Positions 52,119 to 61,476 of a DNA stretch of 64,000 nucleotides are shown here, piece after piece. Both the position numbers and the translations under genes were made by a program. The notes under the pieces are model-generated. The model did no database searches and was not told the origin of the DNA. It was given only the letters and a program-made list of their open reading frames with translations. Every line of letters starts with the position of its first letter. Within the stretch, counting starts at the first letter, position 1. This DNA comes from CATOSP01 sp965204715 (GTDB taxonomy: Bacteria > Chloroflexota > Dehalococcoidia > Lucifugimonadales > UBA3495): NCBI GenBank assembly GCA_965204715.1, contig OZ242009.1, positions 3,844,001-3,908,000 on the forward strand. The letters are read 5' to 3'.

Positions 52119-54419
52119 TTACTCCCCAAACGTCCGTATGTAGTTGACCACGTGCCATATCTCATCATCGGTCAACACATCCCCCAGCGGGACCATCGCC
52201 GTGCCCGGTATGCCGTCGTGGATATAGCCGAACAGGTCGCCTTCCGGGTGCAGCGGCACGTGGACTACCAGGTCAGCAGGGGGCGGATTCAGCCCGGATG
52301 CCGTGGGTCCGTTCCCCCTTCCTCCGTCGCCGTGGCAGGTCTGGCACGTCTTCAGGTACACGGCCTCCCCGGTCTCCAGTGAGTCCGGAGTCGGCGGAAA
52401 CGGGTTCACCAGTTCCGGGCCGGTCTGGCCGATGGGAGCATTGACCAGAAAGACCACGCCTATTGCAAGCCCCGCGATGCCGGGGACCATCACTCCCGCC
52501 CCGGCGCGGGTAAACCACCCGCCCAGGGGCAGCGCCATTACCATGAAGACCACTCCCAGCACAACCAGTCCTCCCCCGAACAGCAGGCCCGCTCTTTCCG
52601 GCGACGGCGCGATGGCCCAACTGCCAGAGCCCGGGGCAACCTCGAAGCGGAAGGCAGTCCGGGAGTCGAAGGCGTCGGGGCGGTTCATCAACAACTCCAC
52701 TTGCCAGGCTCCGGCAATGCTGAGAGGCACGCCCTCCAGCACGTATGAGCCATCGCCCAGGGATGCAGCCAAGGATGTGTTTTCACCCAGGTCTGAGTCC
52801 ACGTACTTGACCCTCGCCCGCACGTCGGTGGCGTTGGCAATCGGCATTCCCAGCCGGTCTTCCAGGCGGACGGTCAGGTCGTTGGCGCCCACCCTGCCGG
52901 GGTCCACGCTCAGCAATATGGTGGTTCCCTCGTCCGTATCCCGGAAGCTGGGCGCTTCCGGCGCGCCAATGCCCATCCGGGAAGCCACCTGCCGGGCCGG
53001 TTCCAGGCTGGTCAGCAGTCCGACTGTCCCCAGCACGAGAACCGCGAGGACCACCTCGGCGGTAACCGTCCGGCGCAACCAGGCCCCCCGCCCATCCCGT
53101 CTGGCCAGCCCCGGCCGCACCCAGAACAGGTTCACCGCGCCGATGATGATAAGCGCTGCTACCAGGCCGACCTTGAGGGTCAAAGTCCGGCCATACGGGA
53201 CCGGCAGGGCCTCCGGCACAGTGACCTGTGCCCAGCCGCTGAATACCCCGGTCACGATGAGTACCGCGACGCTCAATCCGGCCACCACCGAGAACCTCGG
53301 GACCAACCGGCCCAGGCATTCACGCCGCTGCCGGGCAGAGAGGATACGCAGGAAAAGCGGTATGCCGATGCACAGGTGGAACAGTCCGCCCACCCACACC
53401 GCTGCCGCAAGAAAGTGTGCAAAGTCGGCGGTGACGGCCAGATTGCGTATGCCTGCGGTCGCCGCCGCATGGCTGGTCAGGCTCAAAGTCCACAGCACAC
53501 CGCAGACAGCGACCAGTGCGAGCACCCTGACACCCGTGGCAGCCCGCGCCGTCCCAACGCAACCCGAGGCCCGACCGCTTGACTGCCGGGCTGCGAGCGC
53601 TGTCATCCCAATCGCAAGGAGGACGAAAAGCCCGGTCAGACCCATTCGCCAGAGCCACAGTCCTCCCCAGGCAGTTTCCCTGAGAGTGCTCCAGGCAGGT
53701 GTTCCGAATGCCTCGGCAACCGATACCTCGTGTATCAGTGATGCCTGCAAAAGCAGTTGGGCCAATGAGGCCAAGGAGAATACGGCGACGCTGGCCCACG
53801 TGAATTTGATCGACCTGCTGGACAGCCTTGCCAACAAATCCCGTACCGCCGCCTCCCCATGCCTGGGTTGCAATACGGGCAGTGTTACGAACAGTTCCAG
53901 GACCAGCCCACCCACCATCGCCAGGGATCCCAGCAAAAGCAGCCACCGCAGCACCGGCTCGATGGGCGACTGTAGCAGTGGACCTTCCGGCACATCCACG
54001 GATTCACCGGATATGGGGACGCCGACGGAGAAAGGGTAGGAGCCGCGGACCCGGTGTCCATCCACGGTTGAGACGTTCTTCCACGCCACCGTATATGTCC
54101 CGTCCAGGACCGGCCCCATCCCGACCGACATGACCGTTGGAGCATTGGCGTCAAATTGAGGGCTGCCGTCGTCCACCCGAGTGCCCTGGGCATCCAGGAC
54201 CCGTATCTCGCTGAGTCCTGGTTCTATAGGTTCGGTGAACCAGATAATCACCTGGGATGGCGCGGCATCGAGCGTCGAGTTGGGCGCGGGGCTGGCCTCG
54301 ACCAGGTTGGCGTGAGCGAAAATGCTCCCACTGCACAAGAATATGGCCAGCCCTCCCCACACGACTGTCAGGACGAGTACAAGAAGAGAAAGGCGCCGGC
54401 CTGCGGACGAAAGGCTCAT
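52119..54419 (-). CDS. CopC-CopD-FixH-like-cytochrome c fusion protein
   Basis: 766 aa multidomain membrane protein. After the signal peptide, cleavage at SIFA|HANLVEASPAPN would expose an N-terminal His, the copper ligand of CopC domains. The CopC sandwich (WFTEPIEPGLSEIRV, VSTVDGHRVRGSYPF) runs to about residue 135. A CopD region of about eight helices follows (residues 155-440). Next is a FixH/YtkA-like beta domain (LTVRLEDRLGMPIANATDV), then three helices, and finally a class I cytochrome c domain with heme motif CQTCHGDGG and a distal Met near GTAMVPLGDVLTDDEIW. It probably handles copper outside the membrane for an oxidase or copper enzyme. The start is uncertain (TTG at 54476 is possible). 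Confidence 0.88.
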   Translation of the reverse strand: MSLSSAGRRLSLLVLVLTVVWGGLAIFLCSGSIFAHANLVEASPAPNSTLDAAPSQVIIWFTEPIEPGLSEIRVLDAQGTRVDDGSPQFDANAPTVMSVGMGPVLDGTYTVAWKNVSTVDGHRVRGSYPFSVGVPISGESVDVPEGPLLQSPIEPVLRWLLLLGSLAMVGGLVLELFVTLPVLQPRHGEAAVRDLLARLSSRSIKFTWASVAVFSLASLAQLLLQASLIHEVSVAEAFGTPAWSTLRETAWGGLWLWRMGLTGLFVLLAIGMTALAARQSSGRASGCVGTARAATGVRVLALVAVCGVLWTLSLTSHAAATAGIRNLAVTADFAHFLAAAVWVGGLFHLCIGIPLFLRILSARQRRECLGRLVPRFSVVAGLSVAVLIVTGVFSGWAQVTVPEALPVPYGRTLTLKVGLVAALIIIGAVNLFWVRPGLARRDGRGAWLRRTVTAEVVLAVLVLGTVGLLTSLEPARQVASRMGIGAPEAPSFRDTDEGTTILLSVDPGRVGANDLTVRLEDRLGMPIANATDVRARVKYVDSDLGENTSLAASLGDGSYVLEGVPLSIAGAWQVELLMNRPDAFDSRTAFRFEVAPGSGSWAIAPSPERAGLLFGGGLVVLGVVFMVMALPLGGWFTRAGAGVMVPGIAGLAIGVVFLVNAPIGQTGPELVNPFPPTPDSLETGEAVYLKTCQTCHGDGGRGNGPTASGLNPPPADLVVHVPLHPEGDLFGYIHDGIPGTAMVPLGDVLTDDEIWHVVNYIRTFGE

Positions 54420-54584
54420 ACTTGCACTGGGATGTTCATCAAAACCTGATGCGAGGCGTCCAGAGGCGAGTTTCAAGGGATCAATGAGGGTTTACGGAGG
54501 GTCATCAGCATGGCCCTCCGTAGCATCGCCAGGAAATGGAAGTCCTCGAGGTATTCCCGTAAGGCATGGGACGCGCATGACAGG

Positions 54585-55691
54585 CTACCGTTTCCGCATT
54601 GCCACGGTCAAGCCGCCCACTCCTGCAAGTATCCCGATAACCCCAAGGATAATCCCGATGATGCCGAGAGTGTTGGCCGATGGACCGCCATTCGTTGCGG
54701 TGGCCGCCTGTGCCGACAGTGCGGCGTCCTGGGCCTGCTCTGCGGTGTCAATCGCGCCCCTGACCGCGCTCTCGATCTGCCTGACCCCCGGCAGCTGGTC
54801 CGGGAATTGCAGGTCACTGGCGGGCAGCACGTCGCTGAATCCGCCGCCGCCTCCAAAGGACGCGAAGGTCTCGTCAATGTCGGTCTCCTCCACCTTGCCA
54901 AAGACTCGCATCTCATAGACCCCCTGCGCGGTGGGTATGATGTCCGCAGTATAGCGGCCCGGCTCCTCCGGCATCGCCTGGAGGTCCAGCACTCGCGTTC
55001 CTCCCGTGGCCACGTGCTTTATCTCCACCTTCAGGGTCCCCTCCAATCCCTCCACCGGCACTTCATCGACCGCCACCGGCTCCGGCGGCGCCAACCCGCT
55101 GGTCACGGATTGAGGCGTGGCGGTCATGCTTGTCCAGACCACCTTGCCACCGGACGCAACCGTCACGTCCGTCGGCATGAACATCGAGTCATGGATCGCC
55201 ACCTCCACCATTGCCGGGGCCGAAGAATCGCCGCTCACTGTTACGGTCCCTGTCATGGAGTGGTCCAGATGACTGTGGTAGGGAATAGCCTTTCCCTTCA
55301 GTTCATCACCCGGTTCAAAGCTGAAGGCGCCGCCCTTCATCACAGCGGGGGAGCTGAAGATGGCCCCGTGGGCCGCCACATCGATCATTGCCACGCCTTC
55401 TTCTCTGGGAGCGGCAGCCATTCCCTGGTGGCTCTGGCTCTGCATCTCCATGCCCTGCATCCCCTGATTGCCGCTGCCATGGTCCTCGGCAACCCGCTTG
55501 GTCACCTTGACGTCCACGCCGTTGGTCAATCCCTCATAGGCCGGCTCAATCCTGAAGCCTACGACGAATCTGTAACCTCCCGTCTCGCGATCATCGTGGG
55601 CCAGTACACTGCCCACAGCCGGAATTCCCACCACTGCCGGCAAAACCAGCAGCAAGGCAACCCGGAGTCGACTTGGCATTATAGAAAACAT
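54585..55691 (-). CDS. Secreted, C-terminally anchored metal-associated protein
   Basis: 368 aa. N-terminal signal peptide (RLRVALLLVLPAVVGIPAVG) ending near VLAHDDRE, which again exposes a His soon after cleavage. A Met/His-rich stretch (GMQGMEMQSQSHQGMAA) resembles copper-binding loops, then a cupredoxin-like domain with HSHLDHSMTGTVTV and IHDSMFMPTDVTVASGGKVVWT. An Ig-like segment and one C-terminal helix (GIIGIILGVIGILAGVGGL) with RKR end follow. The start is fixed by aggagg 8 bases before ATG. The context upstream of the CopC-CopD-cytochrome gene suggests copper delivery. Confidence 0.82.
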   Translation of the reverse strand: MFSIMPSRLRVALLLVLPAVVGIPAVGSVLAHDDRETGGYRFVVGFRIEPAYEGLTNGVDVKVTKRVAEDHGSGNQGMQGMEMQSQSHQGMAAAPREEGVAMIDVAAHGAIFSSPAVMKGGAFSFEPGDELKGKAIPYHSHLDHSMTGTVTVSGDSSAPAMVEVAIHDSMFMPTDVTVASGGKVVWTSMTATPQSVTSGLAPPEPVAVDEVPVEGLEGTLKVEIKHVATGGTRVLDLQAMPEEPGRYTADIIPTAQGVYEMRVFGKVEETDIDETFASFGGGGGFSDVLPASDLQFPDQLPGVRQIESAVRGAIDTAEQAQDAALSAQAATATNGGPSANTLGIIGIILGVIGILAGVGGLTVAMRKR

Positions 55692-55827
55692 GACGCGCTC
55701 CTCCTGTATCCATGCAGCATTGCTCTTGCACAGACAGGACCGGCCTGGCATCAGGCGCCTTGCTGAAAGAAATGGGAAAAGATGCACGCAGGCGAGGACC
55801 TGCCGCGCTGGTAATGTGGAAAAGGAG

Positions 55828-56340
55828 CTATGCTGTGGGAGGTTTCCAGGGCGGCGGAGTTAACGCCGCAGAGGAGATTCTGGCGTTGCGGTCAAGACCG
55901 AACACGAAGGGATTGTCGAATGATTCGGGGAATCCGTGTGAGCTTTGGACTCCACGTGGGGCTGGGTCTGAGACACCCTGGCCCAGACCCTCGTCAGACG
56001 ACAGGTAGATAGTGCGTCGGTCTGGTTTCCCTTCGTAAAGACTGCCATCTTGGATGGTCTCCGAACTCCGGCCGGGATGGTAATGGCGATGCCGTCCCTC
56101 AAAGAAGTGTGAATGCTCCGGGATTTCCGGCCCCAGGAATACGTGGGTGTGGTCCGGCCTGCGCTCGGCGAAGTGATGGTCCAACTGGGGACCGACGGAG
56201 GGAAGGAATAGCAGGGCTATGGACACTGCGGCCATTGCCTGGGCGGCCATCTTTCTCAACACGCCGGGGATGTCCATCGGCTTGCCGCCCGTAACTGCCC
56301 CGTATGTGATCTTTGGTGGTCTCATGCTCCCGCGTGTCAT
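55828..56340 (-). CDS. His-rich membrane or secreted protein (hypothetical)
   Basis: 170 aa, unknown. One N-terminal helix (AAQAMAAVSIALLFLPSVG) is followed by a histidine-rich stretch: LDHHFAERRPDHTHVF, EHSHFFEGRHRHYH. The rest is polar, with YLSSDEGLGQGVSDP. The histidine clusters and its position upstream of two copper-type genes on the same strand fit a metal-binding role, which is an inference. The start is uncertain. Confidence 0.6.
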   Translation of the reverse strand: MTRGSMRPPKITYGAVTGGKPMDIPGVLRKMAAQAMAAVSIALLFLPSVGPQLDHHFAERRPDHTHVFLGPEIPEHSHFFEGRHRHYHPGRSSETIQDGSLYEGKPDRRTIYLSSDEGLGQGVSDPAPRGVQSSHGFPESFDNPFVFGLDRNARISSAALTPPPWKPPTA

Positions 56341-56647
56341 CTCGGTGCCTTCAGGCAAGCGTCACGTCTTGCAATACCAGCGTACAGGTTTTGCGGCCAC
56401 TGCTCAACCCGGAATCGCCAGTTTCTGTCCACTGGAGCGGGGATAAAAGTCACCGGAACCGGTACTATGGTTCTTGTCACTGACACATGCTGGTTGTAGG
56501 TCCTGTCTGCGTGGCCATACAGACCATACGGTAGTAGATGACCAACGGAGAAGGGATAGCCCGTGGATTCCCTGCGAGGGGTTGCGCGGCTATTCGATGA
56601 TTGGACTCCCGCGGCAATGACGATAACTTAGGAGGAACGGTTGCACC
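56341..56647. other. Intergenic stretch with degenerate repeat and leader
   Basis: 307 bases between the divergent His-rich and VOC genes. Near 56573-56625 there are fragments like ggattccc ... ggactcccgcggcaatgacg that resemble a worn dispersed palindrome. The ribosome site aggagg is 11 bases before the VOC ATG. No gene recognised. Confidence 0.4.
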
Positions 56648-57424
56648 ATGCCGGAAATTTCCAAGCATTCCCACGGAGCGCCCTCATGGGCTGACTTGAG
56701 CACAACCGATGAGAGCGGCGCTCTGGCTTTTTACAGCGCCCTGTTCGGCTGGGAGGACCAACCCAACGAGATGGGAGAAAACTGGTTCTACCACGTCCAG
56801 AAGGTCAACGGGTTGGACGCCGCCGCCATCTTTCGACAGAGTGAGGAAGAGCGCAGCATGGACATTCCTCCCCGCTGGAACACCTATTTCACCATATCCG
56901 ACGCCGATGCCGTGGCCGATAGGGCCAGGGCTCTGGGCGGCGAGGTGCTCTTCGGGCCGATGGACGTCTTTGAACATGGCCGCTCCGTGTGTATCAAGGA
57001 CCCCCAGGGTGCGGTATTCATGGCTTGGGAACCCTGGGACCACATCGGGGCACGAGTGAAATACGAACCCGGCTCCCTCACCTGGCACGAGCTGATGACC
57101 TCGGATTCCGAGGCTGCCATAGCCTTCTACACCGGCCTCCTCGGTCTGGAGCGGGGAGCGACGATGGCGCCGATGGACTACAAAATGCTCAAGGCCGGAG
57201 GCACGGAGGTGTTGGGCATCATGCAGATAACGCCCGACATGGGAAACTTCCCGCCCTATTGGGAGGTCTACTTCGCGGTCGATGATGTGGACGCAACGGT
57301 AACCAAGGCGCGGTTCCTGGGCGGCAGCGTCATGGTCGAGCCTACGGACATCCCCGACGTCGGCAGGTTCGCCATATTGTTTGATCCACAGGGCGCAGTC
57401 TTCAGCATATTCAAAGGGTCCTGA
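56648..57424 (+). CDS. Two-domain VOC (glyoxalase/dioxygenase-fold) protein
   Basis: 258 aa with two VOC modules. The first has HGAPSWADLSTTDESGALAF, FYSALFGWEDQPN and DPQGAVFMAWEP; the second has LTWHELMTSDSEAAIAFYTG, LLGLERGA and LFDPQGAVFSIFKGS. It closely resembles the CFP30B-type two-domain proteins of actinobacteria. Metal ligand pattern His/Glu (WHELM, YWEVYFAV) is partial. Possible roles are bleomycin-resistance-like binding, dioxygenase or lactoylglutathione lyase-like isomerase. It is followed by two tandem hairpins. Confidence 0.88.
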   Translation: MPEISKHSHGAPSWADLSTTDESGALAFYSALFGWEDQPNEMGENWFYHVQKVNGLDAAAIFRQSEEERSMDIPPRWNTYFTISDADAVADRARALGGEVLFGPMDVFEHGRSVCIKDPQGAVFMAWEPWDHIGARVKYEPGSLTWHELMTSDSEAAIAFYTGLLGLERGATMAPMDYKMLKAGGTEVLGIMQITPDMGNFPPYWEVYFAVDDVDATVTKARFLGGSVMVEPTDIPDVGRFAILFDPQGAVFSIFKGS

Positions 57425-57443
57425 CACCAGGTCCGGTTTTTCG

Positions 57444-57490
57444 TGGCGGCGGAGGATGTGCCTCCGCCGCCATGAGCCTCTTTCGAGGCT
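57444..57490 (+). terminator. Tandem hairpins after the VOC gene
   Basis: A 12-bp perfect stem tggcggcggagg/cctccgccgcca with loop atgtg, followed directly by agcctc-tttc-gaggct. Starts 20 bases after the stop codon. Confidence 0.65.
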
Positions 57491-57572
57491 AGTAATGGGA
57501 TAGCCCACGCCTTTGGCTCCCGGCTTCCGGAACAAGAAGCGGGATGCACTATTGACCCCATGAAGTGACACC

Positions 57573-58340
57573 ATGAAGGAAGCGGCGCACAGGACAAGAG
57601 TTTGGAAAGCCGTCTGGGCCGTTCTCATTCTGGCGCTGGTTTCCACCGCAACAAGCTGCCAGGTGTTGGAGCCCCTGACTCCCGCCCCGCTATACGCCCC
57701 GGATGCCGCTGCCACACCGTTGCCTTCCGACCCCCCCTCTGCCCCAACATCAGTCCAGGAACCACCGGCGGTGGCGCCCTCTGTGGAACTGTTCGTGACG
57801 GTTGCTCCAGTGGCAACCGGCCTTCCCGAGTACAACCGCCGGGAGTGGCGGCACTGGAGAGACCACGATGACGACTGCCAGGACGCCCGCCAGGAGACGC
57901 TGATTGCCGAGTCAACCGTTCCCGTGACCTTCGAGACGGACAAGCAATGCCGGGTGGCCACGGGCTTGTGGACCGGACCATACACGGGAACGACCGTCGA
58001 GGAGCCGCGAAAGCTGGACATCGACCACATGGTCCCCCTGGCCAACGCGCACCGGTCCGGCGCGTGGAAGTGGGACAGGGAGCGGAAGGCCGAGTATGCA
58101 AACGACCTTCACTACGGCAATCACCTCATTGCAACCACAGCGTCCGCCAACCGGGCCAAGGGCAGCCGCGGCCCGGAGGACTGGCGGCCTCCCGATGAGA
58201 GTTACTGGTGCCAGTACGCCATAGACTGGACTACCATCAAGCATGATTGGCGTTTGACCGTCACCCAGCGGGAGTTGGACGCCCTCAGGGAAATGCTGGC
58301 CACCTGTGACGGACCGGTATCTGTAAGCGCCAACGGATAG
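57573..58340 (+). CDS. Secreted HNH-family nuclease-like lipoprotein
   Basis: 255 aa. Signal peptide with a lipobox-like SCQ (Cys29, LVSTATSCQ), then a Pro/Ala/Thr-rich linker of about 50 residues. The nuclease domain resembles the DUF1524/HNH group: RKLDIDHMVPLANAHRSGAW with the DHxxPL motif near residue 150, ERKAEYANDLHYGNHLIATT and SANRAKGSRGPEDWRPP (N...K), then CQYAIDW. Likely a surface or secreted nuclease for nucleic-acid use or competition. It stands alone on its strand. Confidence 0.87.
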   Translation: MKEAAHRTRVWKAVWAVLILALVSTATSCQVLEPLTPAPLYAPDAAATPLPSDPPSAPTSVQEPPAVAPSVELFVTVAPVATGLPEYNRREWRHWRDHDDDCQDARQETLIAESTVPVTFETDKQCRVATGLWTGPYTGTTVEEPRKLDIDHMVPLANAHRSGAWKWDRERKAEYANDLHYGNHLIATTASANRAKGSRGPEDWRPPDESYWCQYAIDWTTIKHDWRLTVTQRELDALREMLATCDGPVSVSANG

Positions 58341-58562
58341 CCGCGGCCATCTTGACATCAGACCTCCTTAAGACACCTCCTCGCCGCCGCTCCCGTTGCA
58401 GGCCGTCTGCAAGCCCGCAATTCGGAGCATTCTGGAGCATTGAACTGCGCCATAAGAGCGCATATCATCTGTTACGGGAATGTTACAAACTTGCAGACTC
58501 GCGGCTTGGCCCGATTTTCGAGTCGGGGCCTGTCCAGCCGGAGACATTGTCAGCACCGGGGG

Positions 58563-59180
58563 ATGAGAGTGATTGACCTTGCACTGCACGAAGAGCTCTT
58601 CGTGCGTCAGCACGTGGAGCATATCGAGGCTATGATAGGCTTCGAGATGGAGAACCAGTACGTTGTAATGACTCCTGAAGGGTATGAGGCCCTCTACGCC
58701 TACGAGGAGTCCGGCGCGGTCAGCAGGCAATTCATGGGGTCGCACCGCCCCCTGGATATCCACGTGGTTGATAATCTGGGCGATCCCGTGCTTACCGCCA
58801 TCCGCCCGTTCTACTGGTTCCGCTCCAACCTGCACGTAGTCGATGCGCATGGACGGCCCCTCGGCTCCCTCCACAGGACGTTTGGGTTCCTGAAACGGAG
58901 ATTTGCCCTTGTGGACTCCCACGACCGGCAGATTGCGCAGATAACTTCCACCATGTTTCGTCCGAACACGTTCATCGTGGAAGACGCCGACAGCGCGGAG
59001 TTGGGCCGCATTACCAAGGAGTGGGGAGGACTGATGCGCGAGGCATTCTCCGACGCGGACACATTTCGCGTGAGCTTTTCCCGCCGTGCGCCAGGCAACG
59101 ATTTTCGTCTCCTGGTGCTGGCTTCGGCCTTCGCCATAGACCTGGACTTCTTCGAAGGAAGGGGCAGAAACGTCGGCTGA
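58563..59180 (+). CDS. Phospholipid-scramblase/LURP-one-like protein
   Basis: 205 aa. Pattern of the scramblase/LURP-one fold (Tubby-like beta-barrel): NQYVVMTPEGYEALYAYEES, SHRPLDIHVVDNLGDPVLTA, SNLHVVDAHGRPLGSLHRTF and PNTFIVEDADSAELGRI repeat a strand-turn pattern (hVhDxxGxxlG). A final hydrophobic helix (FRLLVLASAFAIDLDFF) is kept. No known bacterial function. The frame extends upstream to 58440, but ATG at 58563 after ccggggg is the better start. Confidence 0.83.
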   Translation: MRVIDLALHEELFVRQHVEHIEAMIGFEMENQYVVMTPEGYEALYAYEESGAVSRQFMGSHRPLDIHVVDNLGDPVLTAIRPFYWFRSNLHVVDAHGRPLGSLHRTFGFLKRRFALVDSHDRQIAQITSTMFRPNTFIVEDADSAELGRITKEWGGLMREAFSDADTFRVSFSRRAPGNDFRLLVLASAFAIDLDFFEGRGRNVG

Positions 59181-59466
59181 CCGAAGATGCGGCTTGCTCC
59201 CGGGTCATGCCATAGCTGGCGTTGCGTACCGTCAACGGTCCCCTGGCCGCCCTTGAAGCTCCATTCCCCGGCGAAACGGTCGGGCATGGCAGTCCTGCCC
59301 TGGCTCCTGATGCCTCCCATCCATCTGCGACTTGACGGGGAGACCCACCGACCCGTCGCGCCTGGCGTCAGCACGCCATAGGGCCGACACAAAGGCGCTC
59401 ATTCCCCATTTTCCACTTTGGCCCCTTGGCGTAAAATGGCCGGAACAAACCTCCGCCCGTGCGAGG

Positions 59467-60108
59467 ATGACGGCTTTGACCCTCCCCCTGGACTCGGAAA
59501 TCCTGCAATGGCTTATCAGGCACGGCTACCCACTGATGTTCCTGCTTATGCTGGTCGAAGGTCCGGCGGTCAACGCCTCTGCCGCCTTTGGCGCATCCCT
59601 GGGCCATTTCAATGTGTTCGTGGTCTTCATCCTTTCCTTCTTCGCCAACTTCCTCCCCGACGTGCTCTACTACTCCCTGGGCCGGTGGGGCGGTCAGTGG
59701 GTGCTGGACAGGTTCGGACCGCGCATAGGGGTTCTGGCGGAACGCCGGGAGGTTGCGGCAAGCTTCATAAGCCGCAATATCGGCAAATGGCTGTGGTTCA
59801 TCAAGACGGTGCCATTTATCAGCCCGCCGGGGCTGGCGGTGATGGGCGCGATGGGAATCTCTATGAGAAGATTCATCTGGTGGGATGTGGTCATCGTCGC
59901 CCTCACTTCCCTGCTGTTCACCGCCATCGGTTACTACTCCGGGGAGGGTTACGGGCTTCTGAAGAACGCCGTGGGTCACGGAACATTGCTGCTTGCCGGC
60001 ATATTTGTCCTGATGGTCGCGGCAACCTACGTTTACAACCGCATCGCCCAGAGAATTACACGACGGATGCGTCAGATGGGCAGCGAAGAAACCGGGGCGG
60101 GGCAATGA
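59467..60108 (+). CDS. DedA/SNARE-associated family membrane protein
   Basis: 213 aa with four to five helices. Features: MLVEGPAVNASAAFGASLG, the conserved DVLYYSLGRWGGQWVLDRFG (the family G-R...G-x-x segment, residues 64-83), FISRNIGKWLWFIKTVPFIS and MGISMRRFIWWDVV, as in DedA/VTT domain proteins. These act in membrane homeostasis and probably lipid (C55-P) translocation. The glycosyltransferase gene begins 57 bases later in the same direction, possibly cotranscribed. Confidence 0.87.
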   Translation: MTALTLPLDSEILQWLIRHGYPLMFLLMLVEGPAVNASAAFGASLGHFNVFVVFILSFFANFLPDVLYYSLGRWGGQWVLDRFGPRIGVLAERREVAASFISRNIGKWLWFIKTVPFISPPGLAVMGAMGISMRRFIWWDVVIVALTSLLFTAIGYYSGEGYGLLKNAVGHGTLLLAGIFVLMVAATYVYNRIAQRITRRMRQMGSEETGAGQ

Positions 60109-60165
60109 CGCTCTACTACGCGGGACTCAGCGCAAGCCTGGCCCTGAAATCAGGGGGCAAGACCT

Positions 60166-61380
60166 TTGAGGGTGTTGATAGCCAACGACAGTTACCTGCC
60201 CCAGTTGAACGGCGCGGCGGTGGCCAGCCACCGGCTGGTGCAAGGTCTGGCCGGTCGCGGCCACCAGGTCTGCGTCGTCGCTCCCGGAACATCATTCCGA
60301 GACGAGGAACATCCCGAACCCAGTTGCCCCGAGGTTACGGTCCACCGCATCAAGTCCTTCCCGGTCAGGCCGTTGCATCCCGAGTTCCGCATTACGGCCC
60401 GGGCCGGGACCGACGCCAAGCTGGAACGCATTTTCCGCCGGTTCCAGCCTGACATAGTGCATATCCAGAACCAGTTCATCGTTTGCAACGGATGCCTGAA
60501 GCAGGGCCGGAAGTCAGGGATACCGGTAGTTGGCACCAACCACTTCATGCCGGAAAACGTGCTTCCATATTTCCCCAAGCCCTTTTGGCCTGTCATGTCG
60601 CCAATTTTGTGGAAACATTGCCTGCGTGTCTACAATCGCCTGGACTGCGTTCTTGCCCCGTCCAAATCGTGCCTCAATGTCCTGAGAGAGGCGGGGCTGA
60701 CAGCCCCGGCGAGGGTCATCTCCAACGGAATAGACCTCCAAAGGTTCTCTGGCATGGCCTCTCCGGGGTCTATCTCCAGGTCCAGGCCCGATCTTATCTA
60801 CGAAAAGTACGGTATCCGCCAGGATGTCCCTACGTTTCTGGCCGTGGGGCGGTTGGACAAAGACAAGAAGGTAGACTTGATCATCCGGGCCACCGCGGAG
60901 GCAGCCGCTTCCGCTGACCTGCAAACCGTCATTGCCGGCAAGGGCAGGGATGAGGGCAAGTTCCGGGAACTTGCCCGCCGGCTCAGCCCCGAGGGGGCGT
61001 GTGTCTTTACCGGGTTCGTTCCCGACGAAGACCTGAACCGTCTTTACGCCCTGGCCGACGTATACATCGGCGCTGGCGCTGCGGAGCTTCAGGGCCTGGC
61101 CGTCATGGAGGCTATGGCTGCCGGGCTTCCCATACTGGCCGCCAACTCAGTTGCACTGCCCGAGTTAGTGGAAGAGGGCGTAAATGGACTTTTGTTTGAA
61201 CTCAACGTGGATGATCTGGCAACCAGTATGCTGATGATGCTGGAACGCCGGAATATTTGGCATGAAATGGGACGCAGCAGCAAGGAAGCAATGAGCCTCC
61301 ATGACATGCCGGCGGTCCTGGCCCAGGTTGAGGGGTTGTACGAAGAGTTGGTGCAGAACCGCTCCATCGCGCCCATCTGA
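60166..61380 (+). CDS. GT4 family glycosyltransferase
   Basis: 404 aa GT-B fold enzyme. N-terminal domain starts with MRVLIANDSYLPQLNGAAVA, GLAGRGHQVCVVAPG and PDIVHIQNQF. Donor-binding domain shows RVISNGIDLQRFSG, FLAVGRLDKDKKVDLIIRAT and the E-x7-E-like motif GAAELQGLAVMEAMAAGLPIL, with PELVEEGVNGLLFE after it. It resembles the glycolipid (alpha-mannosyl/glucosyl diacylglycerol) synthase group. The start is TTG at 60166 with aggggg about 8 bases upstream; there is no in-frame ATG until much later. A role in polar lipids with DedA nearby is an inference. Confidence 0.9.
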   Translation: MRVLIANDSYLPQLNGAAVASHRLVQGLAGRGHQVCVVAPGTSFRDEEHPEPSCPEVTVHRIKSFPVRPLHPEFRITARAGTDAKLERIFRRFQPDIVHIQNQFIVCNGCLKQGRKSGIPVVGTNHFMPENVLPYFPKPFWPVMSPILWKHCLRVYNRLDCVLAPSKSCLNVLREAGLTAPARVISNGIDLQRFSGMASPGSISRSRPDLIYEKYGIRQDVPTFLAVGRLDKDKKVDLIIRATAEAAASADLQTVIAGKGRDEGKFRELARRLSPEGACVFTGFVPDEDLNRLYALADVYIGAGAAELQGLAVMEAMAAGLPILAANSVALPELVEEGVNGLLFELNVDDLATSMLMMLERRNIWHEMGRSSKEAMSLHDMPAVLAQVEGLYEELVQNRSIAPI

Positions 61381-61476
61381 AGCCGGCCGGCCGGCGAGGC
61401 CCCATTCAGAAAACGCCCGCGCACCGCTGCTTCATCGAGAGAGAAGCGCAATCAGTGCAACCCTCTTTTCCACGGG

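Noticed and set aside
52303..54039. 578-aa rightward ORF
   Set aside because: Antisense of the CopC-CopD-cytochrome gene; Pro/Arg/Ser/Thr-rich composition and no domain.
56684..58045. 453-aa leftward ORF
   Set aside because: Antisense over the VOC and HNH genes, both with recognised domains.
58352..58563. TTGACA at 58352 as a promoter for the scramblase-like gene
   Set aside because: No acceptable -10 at 15-19 bases spacing.
59181..59466. Gap upstream of DedA examined for a gene or promoter
   Set aside because: Only a TAAAAT with a poor -35; no convincing feature.
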